Notes: generated by a model from the letters alone, not told the origin. Positions 1 to 10,309 are shown, numbered from the stretch's first letter. The stretch: 53,431 nt of DNA from Paenibacillus sp. JCM 18996 (GCA_001313085.1 BBFE01000027.1:1-53431); one strand, 5' to 3'. Program-made: numbers and translations.

Positions 1-27
1 CATCACTTTGGGGTGGGAGAGCTGTTA

Positions 28-389
28 TCAGGTCCATTTGGCGGACCAAAGCTTCATCTCTTTAAGAATCTGGTGCAGGTCCTCGCCTTTGGGCGTCAAC
101 GAATATTCGACCGTCACGGGTACGGTAGGAAAAGCGGTCCGTTCCAGTACTCCCTGCTCCTCCAAATGGCGCAGCGTGTCCGTAAGGGATTTCGGATTGA
201 TTCCTTTGATGCTCCGGTTGAGCTCGCCGAATCGTTTGGTGCCGCAGAATAGCTCTCTAAGCACAAGAAAGGACCATTTGCCGCCGATTACATTTAAAGT
301 TTTTTTTCTACAGAGCATTCAATTGTTGCAGGCTGCTTGGGCATATAATTGTCAGGGACAACAGCTTGTTCGCTTCTTGCAGTAGACAT
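28..389 (-). CDS. HxlR-family winged-helix transcriptional regulator (frame broken once)
   Basis: DNA-binding regulator of the HxlR/YtfH type, a MarR-like winged helix that usually senses redox or aldehyde stress and controls a neighbouring oxidoreductase. The core shows LNVIGGKWSFLVLRELFCG, then the helix-turn-helix (RFGELNRSIKGINPKSLTD) and the wing ending VTVEYSLTPKGEDLHQIL. The N-terminus carries the family's Cys-x-Val-Glu segment (ECSVEK), but it lies in another frame. Joining the two frames across the T8 run at 300-307 gives a protein of about 120 residues, normal for the family. The start chosen is the ATG at 387-389, behind GGAGAGGAG. The family assignment is firm; the broken frame is probably a run-length error. 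The target is not known, although a palindrome lies upstream. Confidence 0.85.
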
Positions 390-505
390 GGGCTTGTATG
401 CTCCTCTCCATTGTTTGATTCTTCCACTTCCGGCATTAATGCGCTTTCAAAGAGTAAGCTGCTATGTAACAAATAACTTGATGTAAACCTTTGCACTACT
501 TTCAT

Positions 506-519
506 AGTAAACCATTACT
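506..519. promoter_or_regulatory. Candidate operator palindrome upstream of the HxlR regulator
   Basis: AGTAA-ACCA-TTACT is a perfect 5-bp inverted repeat with a 4-bp spacer. It lies about 115 bp upstream of the HxlR start, in an AT-rich divergent region. HxlR-type dimers bind short dyads in such places. The link is positional only. Confidence 0.35.
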
Positions 520-568
520 GTCGGGAATAGCAACTAAACTAGAGAAGGAAGGAGTAGAAAAAAAATAA

Positions 569-738
569 GTGACCGTGGGAGTTCGTGCCGAATCGGCGCA
601 AAAAACTGTGGAAGCATCAATGGCGGCAACACAACGAAAAGCGCCCTGCTGCGGCAAGTTTTAACCGCCAGACAGGGCACAGCTGCTTTGCAAGATAAAG
701 CCCATAACTCTGGAGTGGAAGTGGCTGTTAATTACTGA
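569..738 (+). pseudogene. Possible remnant of a short-chain NAD(P)H-binding (QorB/YtfG-like) gene
   Basis: No intact gene is present between 390 and 899. A GTG at 569 behind GGAAGGAG opens a frame containing VTVGVRAESAQK, resembling the strand-turn segment of NmrA/QorB-type NAD(P)H-binding proteins. A second frame carries ALQDKAHNSGVEVAVNY, resembling the following segment of such proteins. HxlR regulators are often divergent from these genes (ytfH/ytfG in E. coli), which is the main reason for the suggestion. The similarity is short and judged by eye, so this may be coincidence. Confidence 0.2.
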
Positions 739-899
739 AAATGTTGTTCCCTAGTAACGTAAACTTAAGTAATCCCTTATTTTAAAGAATGGAGAATAGT
801 GGAAAATGAATCCGATTACATGTAAACTGGAAGGGTAAGCCTTCATTAGATCATGTGATGCCATACTATTTCCCATTAAAACTAAGGAGGTTCTTCGAT

Positions 900-1310
900 G
901 TGATTAAAGGGATCGGACATATCGCTTTAAACGTGGAGGATATAGAGTCGTCGCTGCATTTTTTTACTGTGATATTCTCGGTTTTTTTCCAAAGCTTTCG
1001 AGCTTCGTGACGACAAGGACGAGCCTGGATCGTCTACATCAAAGTGGCCGAGCGGCAGTTTATCGAGCTGTTCTACGGCGGAAAGAACAAGCCTTTGCCG
1101 GTTGAACGGCAGATCGGGTATAACCATTTGTGTCTGGAAGTGGACAGCATTCAGGAGATTGCAGAGCATATGAAGGAGCACAGCGTTACTTTGGATGTCG
1201 AGCCGAAGCAGGGGAAAGACAAGAATTACCAATGCTGGGTGAAAGATCCCGATGGAAACCGGATTGAATTTATGGAGTTGAATCCGGAATCGCCGCAGAT
1301 GAATTGCTGA
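900..1310 (+). CDS. VOC-superfamily (glyoxalase/dioxygenase-fold) protein, frame broken
   Basis: Small glyoxalase-fold (VOC) protein of about 135 residues; the substrate cannot be told. The start is a GTG at 900 behind AAGGAGG, giving IKGIGHIALNVEDIESSLHF, the typical first beta-alpha unit with a metal-ligand His. The second half shows FIELFYGG, YNHLCLEVDSI (second ligand His) and WVKDPDGNRIEFMEL (ligand Glu). The frame breaks at T7 runs 959-965 and 982-988, each apparently 2 nt too long, and near 1024, where a C appears to be missing. Once corrected, the motifs are continuous. It lies 33 bp upstream of the aldo/keto reductase and may be cotranscribed with it. Confidence 0.8.
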
Positions 1311-1343
1311 CAGGAAGTACTTAATCAAAAGGAGGCAAATACG

Positions 1344-2207
1344 ATGTTGAAAAGGGAACTTGGGAGACTGAATTACCAAAGCTCTGTTGTCATGTTCGGG
1401 GCAGCCAGCTTGGGGGATGTGACACAGGAGGAGGCAGACGCATCCATTGCGTATGCGCTGGAGCATGGGGTTAATCATTTCGATACCGCAGCAAGCTATG
1501 GCGACGCCGAGTTAAGAATGGGTCCTTGGATGCCGAAGATCCGGAACGATATTTTTCTCGCCACCAAAACCGGGGAGCGCACCAAGGAGAAGGCCAAGGA
1601 GGAAATTTACCGTTCTCTTGAGCGTCTGCAGACGGATCGTCTTGACCTGATCCAGCTGCATGCTGTCGGTACGTTGGACGAGCTGGATAAATGCACCGGC
1701 AAGGATGGAGCGCTGCAGGCGGCAATAGAGGCAAAAGAAGAAGGGATCGCCAAAGCGATCGGCATTACTGGGCACGGCCATCTTGCTCCCGCCACCCACC
1801 TGGAGGCACTGGACCGGTTTCCTTTCGACACCGTGCTGCTGCCGTTGAACTATCATATGTATTCGCTGCCCGAATACCGTGAAGCCTTTGACCGGCTGGT
1901 GGAGGAAGCGGGCAGGCAGAACACGGCTGTGAGAGTGATCAAGCAATTGCCAAGGGGCCATGGCTGAGAATCAGCAAAGGACGTATGCGACCTGGTACGA
2001 GCCTTTTGACCACCAGCAGGTGATCGACGCCTGCGTCCATTTCGTCCTGTCGTTCCCGGGAATAGCCGCTTCGCCAGCGCAGGGGACGTCCGGCTGTTCC
2101 CCAAAATCGTCGACGCAGTCGAGCGGCTCGGCTCGATGGACGAGGAACAGTCGGAGCGGATATTAAGCGGCATCAGCGGATACAGCTCGCCTTTTGTAAA
2201 CGCGTAA
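1344..2207 (+). CDS. Aldo/keto reductase family oxidoreductase, C-terminal part frame-shifted
   Basis: NADPH-dependent carbonyl reductase fold of about 285 residues, starting at an ATG behind AAAAGGAGG. Visible family marks are [12 protein letters not shown] (catalytic Asp and Tyr), [14 protein letters not shown] (catalytic Lys), [10 protein letters not shown] (His) and GITGHGH. After residue about 200 the frame is lost. [14 protein letters not shown] and later a C-terminus ending SPFVNA are recovered in other frames. The breaks sit near 1944, 1979 and 2058, each explained by one missing G. The physiological substrate is unknown. A stem-loop terminator follows directly. Confidence 0.85.
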
Positions 2208-2216
2208 CAAGACGCA

Positions 2217-2251
2217 AGCCCTCGGGATTTCTCCGGGGGCTGTCGTTTTTT
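2217..2251 (+). terminator. Intrinsic terminator after the aldo/keto reductase
   Basis: GC-rich stem formed by AGCCCTCGG and CCGGGGGCT, followed by T7 at 2245-2251, ten bases after the TAA stop. Confidence 0.8.
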
Positions 2252-2666
2252 TGTTGTTTGATAGTAAATTATGATTTTTTTGGCGGCTATGGATAAAGTA
2301 TTTATTGTGCGTAAGTGTGGGTCCGTCATGCACCACCGCGACGCACTCCGGGAGAACCGCGTGTTGGGATAAATTTATTGGAAAGGATGATTTCATTTCC
2401 GATTTTCCAGCCGACAGCGGGCGATAAAGCTTGCGGTATGTTTGGGGAGCATGGTTTGTCAGCTTTTTTTGAAGCGCGCCCGAAACGAAATGAGAGATGT
2501 TGTCAAAGCCTACCGGCCCCTGGAAAACAGCGGTTTTCTTTTGCATAATAGAAATCGCTTTCATGTTCAGCAAGAATTGCATACTCAAACACGATCTTAG
2601 CAAAAAATCGCGGTGAAAGCCGTCCTGTTTTGCATTACGATAAAGAAAACCGAGGAGGATGAATGC
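2252..2666. other. 415-bp gap with weak coding-like signal on the minus strand
   Basis: No recognisable gene. Reading the minus strand from about 2580 gives a segment including KTAVFQGPVGFDNISHF and ALQKKLTNHAP. This has protein-like composition and vaguely recalls the start of small SiaB-type kinase proteins. It has no ribosome site, loses plausibility after about 60 residues, and a second plausible stretch (VGWKIGNEIILSNKF) lies in another frame. It could be a decayed or frame-broken gene. The 3' end holds the ribosome site of the next gene. Confidence 0.2.
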
Positions 2667-4180
2667 ATGAGTGCTGTTGCGAGTGTGGCCCAAGCGTTGA
2701 GGCAGGGCGAAGACGTATTTTCCGCTGGCGAAGAGGTAAAAGTGTACCCGCGGTCAATCACCGAATCCGGCTCCACCAAGCTGGTGATGATCAAAATAAA
2801 CCAAACGAAGTATGTTCTCGCCGTGGGTGAAGGCCCGTTGTATAACGAGCTGCAGGGAACCGAGGAAGAGGGGGGCAAGAAGTGCCCGCTTACCCACGAA
2901 AACCGCCTGATCCTGAACAAATATCTGGATTACACGGTGCCGCGCGCCTTTGGAACCCAGGTGGCCACCTTCGGATTGGGCGACCGTCTGGGGATCGCGT
3001 CTCCCGGCCATATCCAGACGATTCGCGGACGCGCCGTCTATCCGATCCTGGCACAGCAAAGCATCCGCGAGCTGAACCTGACCGGACGCGACTATAAGCA
3101 GGTCGTGGACGCCGCGTGCTTCGCCGTGTTCCAGGAGGGCTTCAAGGACGGCTTCGGCGCAGACGGCGACCATCTGAAAGTGGAGCAGGACATCGAGATG
3201 GCGCTGGAGCTGGGCTTTACGATGCTGACGCTCGACTGCTCCGAGAAGATCGACAACTCGGTGGAAGGTGCCTCCGCAGCCGAGCAGGAAGAGAAATACG
3301 CCAAGCTGCCGGAGGAGCTGCGCAATCATTATGAGTCCCGGTATCTGAATCAAACTTTCCAGGTTGCGGACACCGTTATCAGCTTCAGCCGGGAAACGCT
3401 AATCAAGAACGTGCTCATTTATTCCGCAGCGATCGATTATATGGAGCATATCCATAACAACTACATCAAGAACGCATCCCGTGAAGTCGATTTCGAAATC
3501 TCCATTGACGAGACGGCCACTGCGACGGCGCCGGAGTCCCATTTCTTCGTGGCCCAAGAGCTGTATGACCGTGGCCTGGCGATCTTTAGCATGGCTCCCC
3601 GCTTCTGCGGAGAGTTCCAGAAAGGGATCGACTACATAGGCGACATTGCCCAATTCGAGAAAGAATTGATCGTGCACGCGCAGATTGCCGACCATTTCGG
3701 CTACAAGCTAAGCATCCACTCCGGAAGCGATAAATTCAGCGTGTTCCCAATCATCGCCAAGTACACTAAAGGACGCTTCCATGTAAAAAAACGGCCGGAA
3801 CCAACTGGCTGGAAGCCGTGCGCACCGCAGCGAAGGTCAACCCATCCCTGTACCGCAGAATGCACCAATACGCGCTTGAACATTTTGAAGAAGCGGCAGC
3901 TTACTACCACGTCACTACCGATTTAAGCAAAATTGCACCTTTGGACGAAGTTAGCGACGCCGGGCTTCCCGAATATATGAACGAAGACAATGCCCGCCAG
4001 CTGATCCATATTACCTACGGCATTCTGCTGCAGGCAAAGGACGGGCAGGGCCGGCCGCTGTTCAAGGAGGAGTTCTTCCGCACGCTGAGCGAGCAGGAGG
4101 ACGCTTACGCTCAGTCGCTGGCAGCCCATATCGGCAGGCATCTCGAGCTGCTGGCAAACAGGCCAACTAAACAGGAATAG
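2667..4180 (+). CDS. uxaE: Tagaturonate/fructuronate epimerase (UxaE family), one frame break
   Basis: UxaE interconverts D-tagaturonate and D-fructuronate, linking galacturonate to the glucuronate branch. The product of about 500 residues matches the family's size. Visible segments include FGLGDRLGIASPGHI, a GFKDGFGADGDHLK stretch rich in potential metal ligands, FEISIDETATATAPESH and HAQIADHFGYKLSIHSGSDK. The start is ATG 2667 behind GAGGAGG. The frame breaks at the A7 run 3785-3791; with five A the protein reads on through WLEAVRTAAKVNPSLYRRM to the TAG. It lies 17 bp upstream of the uronate isomerase gene, so the two probably form an operon. The rest of the pathway is not in this window. 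Confidence 0.82.
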
Positions 4181-4197
4181 GGGAGGAGAAAAAATCG

Positions 4198-5477
4198 ATG
4201 GCGATTCAAACGAAAGAGCAGCTTAAAGCGGTTGTGGACCAAACGATCCGAAATACGCCGATTTCCGATATCCATACGCACTTGTTTACCGAAGCCTTCG
4301 GCGACATTCTGCTGTGGGGCATCGATGAGCTTCTTACTTACCATTATCTCGTTGCCGAGATGTTCCGCTTTCGTCCGGAGCTGCCTTATACCGAGTTCTG
4401 GGCGATGAGCAAAACGGAGCAGGCCGACCTCATCTGGCAGACGCTGTTTATCGAGCATACTCCTTACAGCGAGGCCTGCCGAGGAGTGCTAACCGTCCTG
4501 AGACGGCTCGGGCTCGATGTGGAAAGCCGCGACCTGCAGGCGTACCGCGATTATTTCAAGAAGATGACGACAGGCGAGTACATCGACCTTATTTTCTCTC
4601 TGAGCAACGTGGCCAACGTATGCATGACGAACGACCCGTTCGTGGACGCGGAGCATGAACAATGGGAACGCATGGGCTCTGCAGATTCCCGCTTCAATAC
4701 AGCGCTGCGTATCGACCCCTTGCTGAACCAGTGGGAAACAGCATGGACGAAGCTGAAAAATTGGGGATATGAAGTGGAACAGGAGCTGACGGAAAAAAAC
4801 GTTTGGCGGCATCCGCAGCTTCCTGAAATATTGGATCGCCAAGATGAACCCGCTTTATATGGCGGTGTCCCTGCCTCCGACATTCGCTTATCCGGCAAAA
4901 TCGAGCCGCGGCCGCATCATCGATGAGTGTATCCTGCCTGTCGCGCGTGAAGCGGGCATCCCGTTTGCGATGATGATCGGCGTGAAAAAAGAGTGTCAAC
5001 CCCTCCTTGGGCGATGCCGGGGACAGCGTGGGCAAATCCGACATTTCTGCGGTCGAGAACATCTGCGCCCTGAATCCGGACAACAAGTTCCTGTGTACGG
5101 TTCTGTCGCGCGACGACCAGCATGAACTGACGGTAGCGGCGCGAAAGTTCCGCAACCTGCATGTTTTCGGCTGCTGGTGGTTCCTGAACAACCCGAGCAT
5201 TGTCGAAGAAATGACCAGGCTTCGCTTGGAGCTTCTGGGCGCGAGTGTAACCCCGCAGCACTCGGACAGCCGTGTGCTCGACCAGCTGCTCTACAAGTGG
5301 GACCACTCCCGCGCGATCATCGGCAAGGTGTTGTACGACAAGTACAGCGACGTAATGGACACCGGCTGGAAGATTACGGAAGCCGAGATCCAGCGAGATG
5401 TTGCCGACTTGTTCGGCGGCTCGTTCTGGAGGTTCCTCGGCAAGCCCAATCCGGTCAGGGTGCAGGTGAATGTGTAA
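4198..5477 (+). CDS. uxaC: Uronate isomerase (UxaC/glucuronate isomerase family), two frame breaks
   Basis: Amidohydrolase-fold isomerase converting glucuronate to fructuronate or galacturonate to tagaturonate. The N-terminus shows the metal-binding ISDIHTHLF pattern. Later come CMTNDPFVDAEHEQW, LRIDPLL, and the C-terminal HVFGCWWFLNNPSIV and HSRAIIGKVLYDKY, all typical. Corrected length is about 425 residues. Breaks lie at A7 4793-4799, expected 5, and A6 4985-4990, expected 5. The start has a strong GGGGAGGAG site. With the upstream epimerase it forms a compact two-step uronate module, ended by a long terminator. Family assignment is sound; which uronate is preferred cannot be read. Confidence 0.85.
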
Positions 5478-5506
5478 GTTTCCCGTGTGAAAAGGGAACA
5501 AACAAC

Positions 5507-5553
5507 AAGCTGATCTCTAAGTGGATATATTCACTTAGAGATCAGCTTCTTTT
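5507..5553 (+). terminator. Strong stem-loop terminator after the uronate operon
   Basis: A perfect 17-bp stem (arms 5507-5523 and 5532-5548) with an 8-nt loop, followed by CTTTT. It starts 30 bp after the isomerase stop. Confidence 0.85.
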
Positions 5554-5914
5554 GCGGCGGGATGGATTGCTTCATCGTCGCAACCAGTCCAATGCTCGCG
5601 ACAGGCCAGTCAATCAAGCGCAGCCAAGCTAATCTCCTATCTCATAAGCGGCTCTAAGCCGAATCGGATAGAAGGGCAGCAATGGGCCGCCATTAGGGGC
5701 AACTCGCGCATTAGCAATTGTATATTACAATAATTACCAATTCTGAATTGTTTATTTTTTTTAAGCGTTGCTTGAAGTATCATTACATTGGTTAAAAAAA
5801 CTTTGTACAGCAGAAAATTAATCCAACTGCCGCTGCCATATTCGTGCTATGATAGGAACGGATTGATAGTTTTGCGAAAAAAAAGTATTCTTTATATGTG
5901 GGTGGGACTAATTA
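5554..5914. other. Intergenic region, AT-rich towards its right end
   Basis: No gene seen. The right half is AT-rich and holds a TATGAT hexamer at about 5849, a plausible -10 box for the deacetylase, but the matching -35 is poor. Confidence 0.4.
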
Positions 5915-6815
5915 ATGAAACCGAATTTTAAGCGTTTGATGGTGCTGTCGCTTTCTTTCTCTTTTGCATTGACCGGATGCCAATCTGCTAACAAGCCCTC
6001 TTCCCCTGCAAAAGATTCCCTTTCGGCCGATATCAGCCATGCTGGTCCCGCAAAGCAGGCTGAACAGCCGCAGTCCGCGGATATGACGCCTTCGGCGAAC
6101 ATGAAGCCAATTGAACAACCGACTCCAGTCGCAGCTGAACAGCCGTCCGCGGAGGTCGTTCCGAAAGACTTTGAAAGCGGCAAGGCCAAGGAGGAGCCAA
6201 TGTTCCGGCCGCCGGGGCCAAGAGCAGGCAGTCGGGCCTGCAGCCTATTTACGGGGTGGATAATGGTACGGTCGCGATTACGATAGACGACGGGCCGACG
6301 AAATATACGAACGAACTCTTGAAGGTATTGAAAGACAACGACACGAAGGTCACCTTCTTTTTTTTGCTGGGACAAAATGCCGCGGCTTACCCTGACTCCG
6401 TTATCAAAGCGGTCTACGACGGGCATGAGATCGGCTATCATTCCAATTCGCATCCCAAGATGACGCAGCTCACGTTGAAGCAGCAGGAGAGCGAGTTCGA
6501 GCTCGGGCTTTCCAAGCTTAAAAAAGCTGGACAGCAAGCCGATTCAATTATTTCGGCCGCCTTATGGCGCTTACAACAACGACACGAAAGCGGTCATCGA
6601 GGAACATAACATGAACATGGTGCTGTGGAATGAGGATCCGAGAGACTGGGCCACCACAGATCCCGCAAAAGTAGCCGACAACGTCCTGTCGCAGGTGCAC
6701 TCGGCAGCATCATCGTTATGCACGATCGTCCGTCTACTATAGCCGCGCTTCCTACTATCATCAATGGAATTAAGAAAAAAAAGGACTGAGGCTGGTTACT
6801 ATCGGATCCAAATAA
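5915..6815 (+). CDS. Lipoprotein polysaccharide deacetylase (NodB domain), several frame breaks
   Basis: Secreted or membrane-anchored carbohydrate esterase family 4 enzyme, likely removing N-acetyl groups from peptidoglycan or another polysaccharide. A signal peptide ends in a lipobox (FALTGC), followed by a Pro/Gln/Ala-rich linker of about 80 residues. The NodB domain then shows TVAITIDDGP (catalytic Asp and metal Asp), GHEIGYHSNSHPKM (HxxxH metal ligands), a FRPPYGAYN motif in another frame, and the C-terminal IVMHD. Breaks lie near 6217, 6555 and 6690, plus A8 6775-6782. The run at 6358-6365 adds one Phe in frame. The corrected protein ends in KKGLRLVTIGSK at TAA 6813-6815. Confidence 0.85.
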
Positions 6816-6818
6816 TCG

Positions 6819-6847
6819 TTGCACATCTGGCCAAAACGCTTTATGAT
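6819..6847 (+). promoter_or_regulatory. Predicted sigma-A promoter of the metE leader
   Basis: TTGCAC, a 17-nt spacer and TATGAT, about 35 bp upstream of the cobalamin riboswitch. It lies just after the deacetylase stop. Confidence 0.55.
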
Positions 6848-6882
6848 AGGAACAGTTTAACTGAAACAGTTGAATATTTGTG

Positions 6883-7045
6883 GAAACAGGTGCTCCGGTA
6901 CATCCGGAGCTTAATAGGGAAGTTCGGTGCAATCCGACGCGGTCCCGCCACTGTACAGAGGAGCTTGCGGCAAGAAGCCACTGATCGGAACGATCGGGAA
7001 GGCGGCAGCAGGCGATGATTCTTTAGCCAGGAGACCTGCCTGTTT
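6883..7045 (+). promoter_or_regulatory. Cobalamin (adenosylcobalamin) riboswitch aptamer upstream of metE
   Basis: The conserved blocks appear in order: TTAATAGGGAA, GGTGCAATCCG, CGGTCCCGCCACTGT (the B12-box region) and GCCAGGAGACCTGCC. Cobalamin binding is known to switch off B12-independent methionine synthase in bacteria that also have a B12-dependent enzyme. A terminator hairpin lies between the aptamer and metE, indicating transcription attenuation. Confidence 0.93.
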
Positions 7046-7118
7046 TGACGACACTGCTTTTACCTACGGGAGATAGGGAGGTGTTAGACGGCTGCCGCCG
7101 ATCATACGGTGAACTTGT

Positions 7119-7161
7119 GGCGTCTTGACCTTTGTTTTCTTTGGGTGAAGACGCCTTTTTT
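7119..7161 (+). terminator. Riboswitch expression-platform terminator
   Basis: GGCGTCTT (7119-7126) pairs with AAGACGCC (7148-7155), with extra ACC/GGT pairs inside, followed by T6. It lies 140 bp before the metE start and is the likely ligand-controlled terminator. Confidence 0.8.
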
Positions 7162-7300
7162 GCGTGCTTTTTTTTGTATCCGTGCTATTTTTTCGTCGGG
7201 GCTCCCCGCACAATAGTCGGCATAGGCTTCGAAGGTTCAGTCACTTTGCGAGGAATATTTTGGACTGATTACAATTCAATAACTGGAGGGTGTAGGCATT

Positions 7301-9593
7301 ATGGGAATAACAGCAGGTAATTTGGGCTATCCGAGAATCGGAGCGAACCGGGAGTGGAAGAAGGCTCTGGAGGCTTTCTGGGCAGGGCGTCTGGAGGAGC
7401 AGGCGTTCACGGAGGAGATGAAGCAAATCCGCCTGGGCCATCTGAGGCTGCAGCGGGAAAAAGGGATCGACTGGATTCCCGTGGGAGATTTTTTCTTTTT
7501 TTACGACAGCATGCTGGATATGGCCTCGATGTTCGGGGTGGTGCCGAAGCGGTTCGGATATGAAGGCGGGAAGGTGCCGCTGCAGACGTACTTTGCCATG
7601 GCCAGAGGAAACGAAACTGCGGCCGCCTGTGAAATGACCAAGTGGTTCAATATGAATTACCACTACATTGTACCGGAGCTGAAAGAAGTTAAGCCTCAGC
7701 TCAGCGAAAACCGTCCTCTTGCCGCTTACCGGGAAGCCAAACAGGAGCTCGGAATTGAGGCAAGCCGGTGATGATAGGGCTGTACACGTTTATCAAGCTT
7801 TCGAAGGGATACGAATCCGGCAGGATAGGGGAGATTATTGAGGATTTCCTGCCCTTGTACATACAGGTGCTGCAGGAGCTCAGCCGGGAAGGCGCGGCTT
7901 GGGTGCAGATCGACGAACCGGTTCTTGTCACTTCGCTGCAACGGGAAGAACTCAAGTGGATCCAGGCCATTTATTCGAAAATAGGACAAGCGGTTCCCGG
8001 TCTGAATATTATGCTGCAGACTTATTTTGACGATGTGGAGTTCTACGAGGAGCTGTTGGCTCTGCCTGTTAAGGGAATCGGGCTGGACTTTGTCCACGGC
8101 AGCGGACGCAATCTCCAATCACTGCAAACCTCCGGATTTCCGCAGGACAAAGTGTTGGGTGCGGGAGTGGTCGACGGCAGGAACATTTGGCGTTCGGATG
8201 TCGCAGCGAAGCTGCTTCTTATGGAGCAAATCTCCGAAGCCGTTGCGCCGGAGCGGCTTGTTCTGCAGCTTCCTGCTCTCTGCTCCATGTGCCTGTCACC
8301 ACGAAGTCGGAAGCGGAGCTGCCTGCGGATTTGACCGCCGCCATGGCGTTTGCCGACGAAAAGCTGGAGGAAGTCGTGCAGCTGTCCCGAGCCGCACAGG
8401 ATGCTGCACTTGCAGACCGCCTTGCAACCGAAAGCGCACAAGTGCTGGGCCGGTTGAACGCCAATCCATCAAGGCACAGGGCTACCGTGCGGGAAGAAAC
8501 GGCTCGGTTCGCACTGCTGCACAGCGCACGGAGCAGCAGCTTCGCGGTACGGCAGGACGCCCAGCGCCGGAAATGGAATTTGCCGTTTCTGCCGACGACA
8601 ACGATTGGGAGCTTTCCGCAGACGAAGGAGGTACGTGCCGCCCGCCAAAAGTGGAGAAAAGGCGAATGGACGGACGCCGGATACACTGCTTTCCTGCATG
8701 AGCAAATACAGATCTGGATCGAGCAGCAGGAACAGATCGGACTGGACGTGCTCGTCCACGGCGAATTTGAACGCACGGATATGGTGGAATATTTCGGCGA
8801 AAAGCTGGGCGGTTTTGCTTTTACAACCAATGGCTGGGTGCAGTCCTACGGTTCCCGCTGTGTGAAGCCTCCGGTAATATACGGTGACGTGGAGTTCCTG
8901 GAGCCGATGACGGTGGCGGAGAGCATGTTTGCCCAGTCGCTGACCCTGAAACCGGTGAAGGGCATGCTGACCGGTCCCGTTACGATCCTGAACTGGTCTT
9001 TTGTGCGGGACGATCTTCCCAGAAGCCAAACCGCCAATCAGATTGCACTTGCGTTACGCAAAGAAGTGGAAGCGCTCGAGGCCGCAGGTGTTGGCATGAT
9101 CCAGGTAGACGAGCCGGCTCTGCGAGAAGGACTGCCGCTGAAAAAAAAGAGCGAATGGCAGCACTATCTGGATTGGGCGGTCAACGCCTTCCGTCTGGCG
9201 GTTGCCACAGTCAAGGATGAAACCCAAATTCATACTCATATGTGCTATTGTGAATTCCACGACATCATTGACTCGATCCGAGCGCTTGACGCGGATGTGA
9301 TTTCCATCGAGACCTCGCGCAGCCACGGCGAGTTGATCCACAGCTTCGAGGAGCATACGTACAACCAGGGAATCGGCCTCGGAGTATATGACATTCACAG
9401 TCCGCGGGTTCCTTCGGTGGAAGAAATGGAGGCCATGATCGACAGGGCGCTTCAGGTGCTGGATCCGTCCCTCTTTTGGATCAATCCCGACTGCGGATTG
9501 AAAACCCGGGGGATGGCGGAAACCGCCGCCGCCCTGCGGAACATGGTGGAAGCCACAAGGCGGGCAAGGCAGAAACGTGCGGCCGTGAAATAG
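7301..9593 (+). CDS. metE: Cobalamin-independent methionine synthase MetE, two frame breaks
   Basis: Transfers a methyl group from methyltetrahydrofolate-polyglutamate to homocysteine. The corrected length of about 765 residues is full size. The N-terminal barrel starts [19 protein letters not shown]; the C-terminal catalytic barrel shows [16 protein letters not shown], and the zinc site HMCYCEF with the later Cys in [10 protein letters not shown]. The start has GGAGGGTG. Frame breaks lie near 7767 (AAA read as AA before CCGGTG) and 8267 (CC read as C), each a single missing base. The motif expected as DF-x-x-YD reads DFFFFYD, suggesting a 3-nt over-extension at about 7495-7502. Expression is controlled by the upstream cobalamin riboswitch. 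Confidence 0.95.
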
Positions 9594-9651
9594 CCGCCAG
9601 TAAGAAACAAGAAAACGGAAATTTCAACAACTTTTACCGCACTACAAACGA

Positions 9652-9679
9652 CCGTCAGGATATTTCCTGGCGGTTTTTT
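9652..9679 (+). terminator. Intrinsic terminator after metE
   Basis: CCGTCAGGA pairs with TTCCTGGCGG, followed by T6 at 9674-9679, about 60 bp after the stop. Confidence 0.85.
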
Positions 9680-9860
9680 GTAATCTTTTTTTATTTTACA
9701 ATTATCACCTATTATCCTATTCCATGTTATATAATAGATTTGCTAGGATTAATCCGTCCCAAAGGCATCATTACTATATTATTGCGCAGATGAATACAAT
9801 GGCTGGATCATTTATAAAGGCGTTTCCTTGTTTCAAAGTGTGCATATAATCCGGCTGGAC

Positions 9861-9878
9861 ACGCTTTACGGAAAGCGT
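9861..9878. promoter_or_regulatory. Candidate operator upstream of lrgAB
   Basis: ACGCTTT-ACGG-AAAGCGT is a perfect 7-bp dyad about 80 bp upstream of the lrgA start. The 9680-9957 gap is otherwise AT-rich with no gene. No regulator gene is adjacent, so the binding protein is unknown. Confidence 0.4.
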
Positions 9879-9957
9879 TCTGATGGCTATGTGCCATGCG
9901 AAAGAGATGGGAGCGGACCATTAACTACATCATTTGAATCAGGCAGGAGTGGACATC

Positions 9958-10309
9958 ATGACCGGATTGGCTATTCTGACACTGTTTTATTTTTTTCGGG
10001 CATCGTGCTGCGGACGGTTTTGGGCATTCCTCTGCCGGCCAATGTTATCGGGCTGTTGCTGCTGACGCTGGGGCTGTTTACCAAGACTTTCAAACTGGAA
10101 TGGGTGGAAGACGCAGCACAATTTTTGCTCAAGCATTTGATGCTTTTTTTTCGCGCCTTTTATCGTAGGGACCATCGTCTTTTTTTCCGCTGTTCCGAGC
10201 GCAGTGGGAGCTGCTTGTCGTTTGCCTGGTAGGAGGAACCCTTCTGCTTCTGCTCATTACGGGAAGTGCAGCCAAAGCACTCGAAAAAAAAGGAGGATGG
10301 CCGCAATGA
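9958..10309 (+). CDS. lrgA: CidA/LrgA-family holin-like membrane protein, frame broken
   Basis: Small four-helix membrane protein of the CidA/LrgA family, which with LrgB modulates murein hydrolase activity, overflow metabolite transport or programmed lysis. The core IVLRTVLGIPLPANVIGLLLL matches the family's G-x-P-x-P-x-x-x-x-G signature. Later FRAQWELLVVCLVGG and an ALEKKGGWPQ tail fit the C-terminal helix. The ATG at 9958 follows CAGGAG. Breaks lie at T7 9990-9996, T8 10144-10151 and T7 10180-10186, each 1-2 nt too long. The stop overlaps the lrgB start (ATGA), indicating translational coupling. CidA and LrgA cannot be told apart here. Confidence 0.82.
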
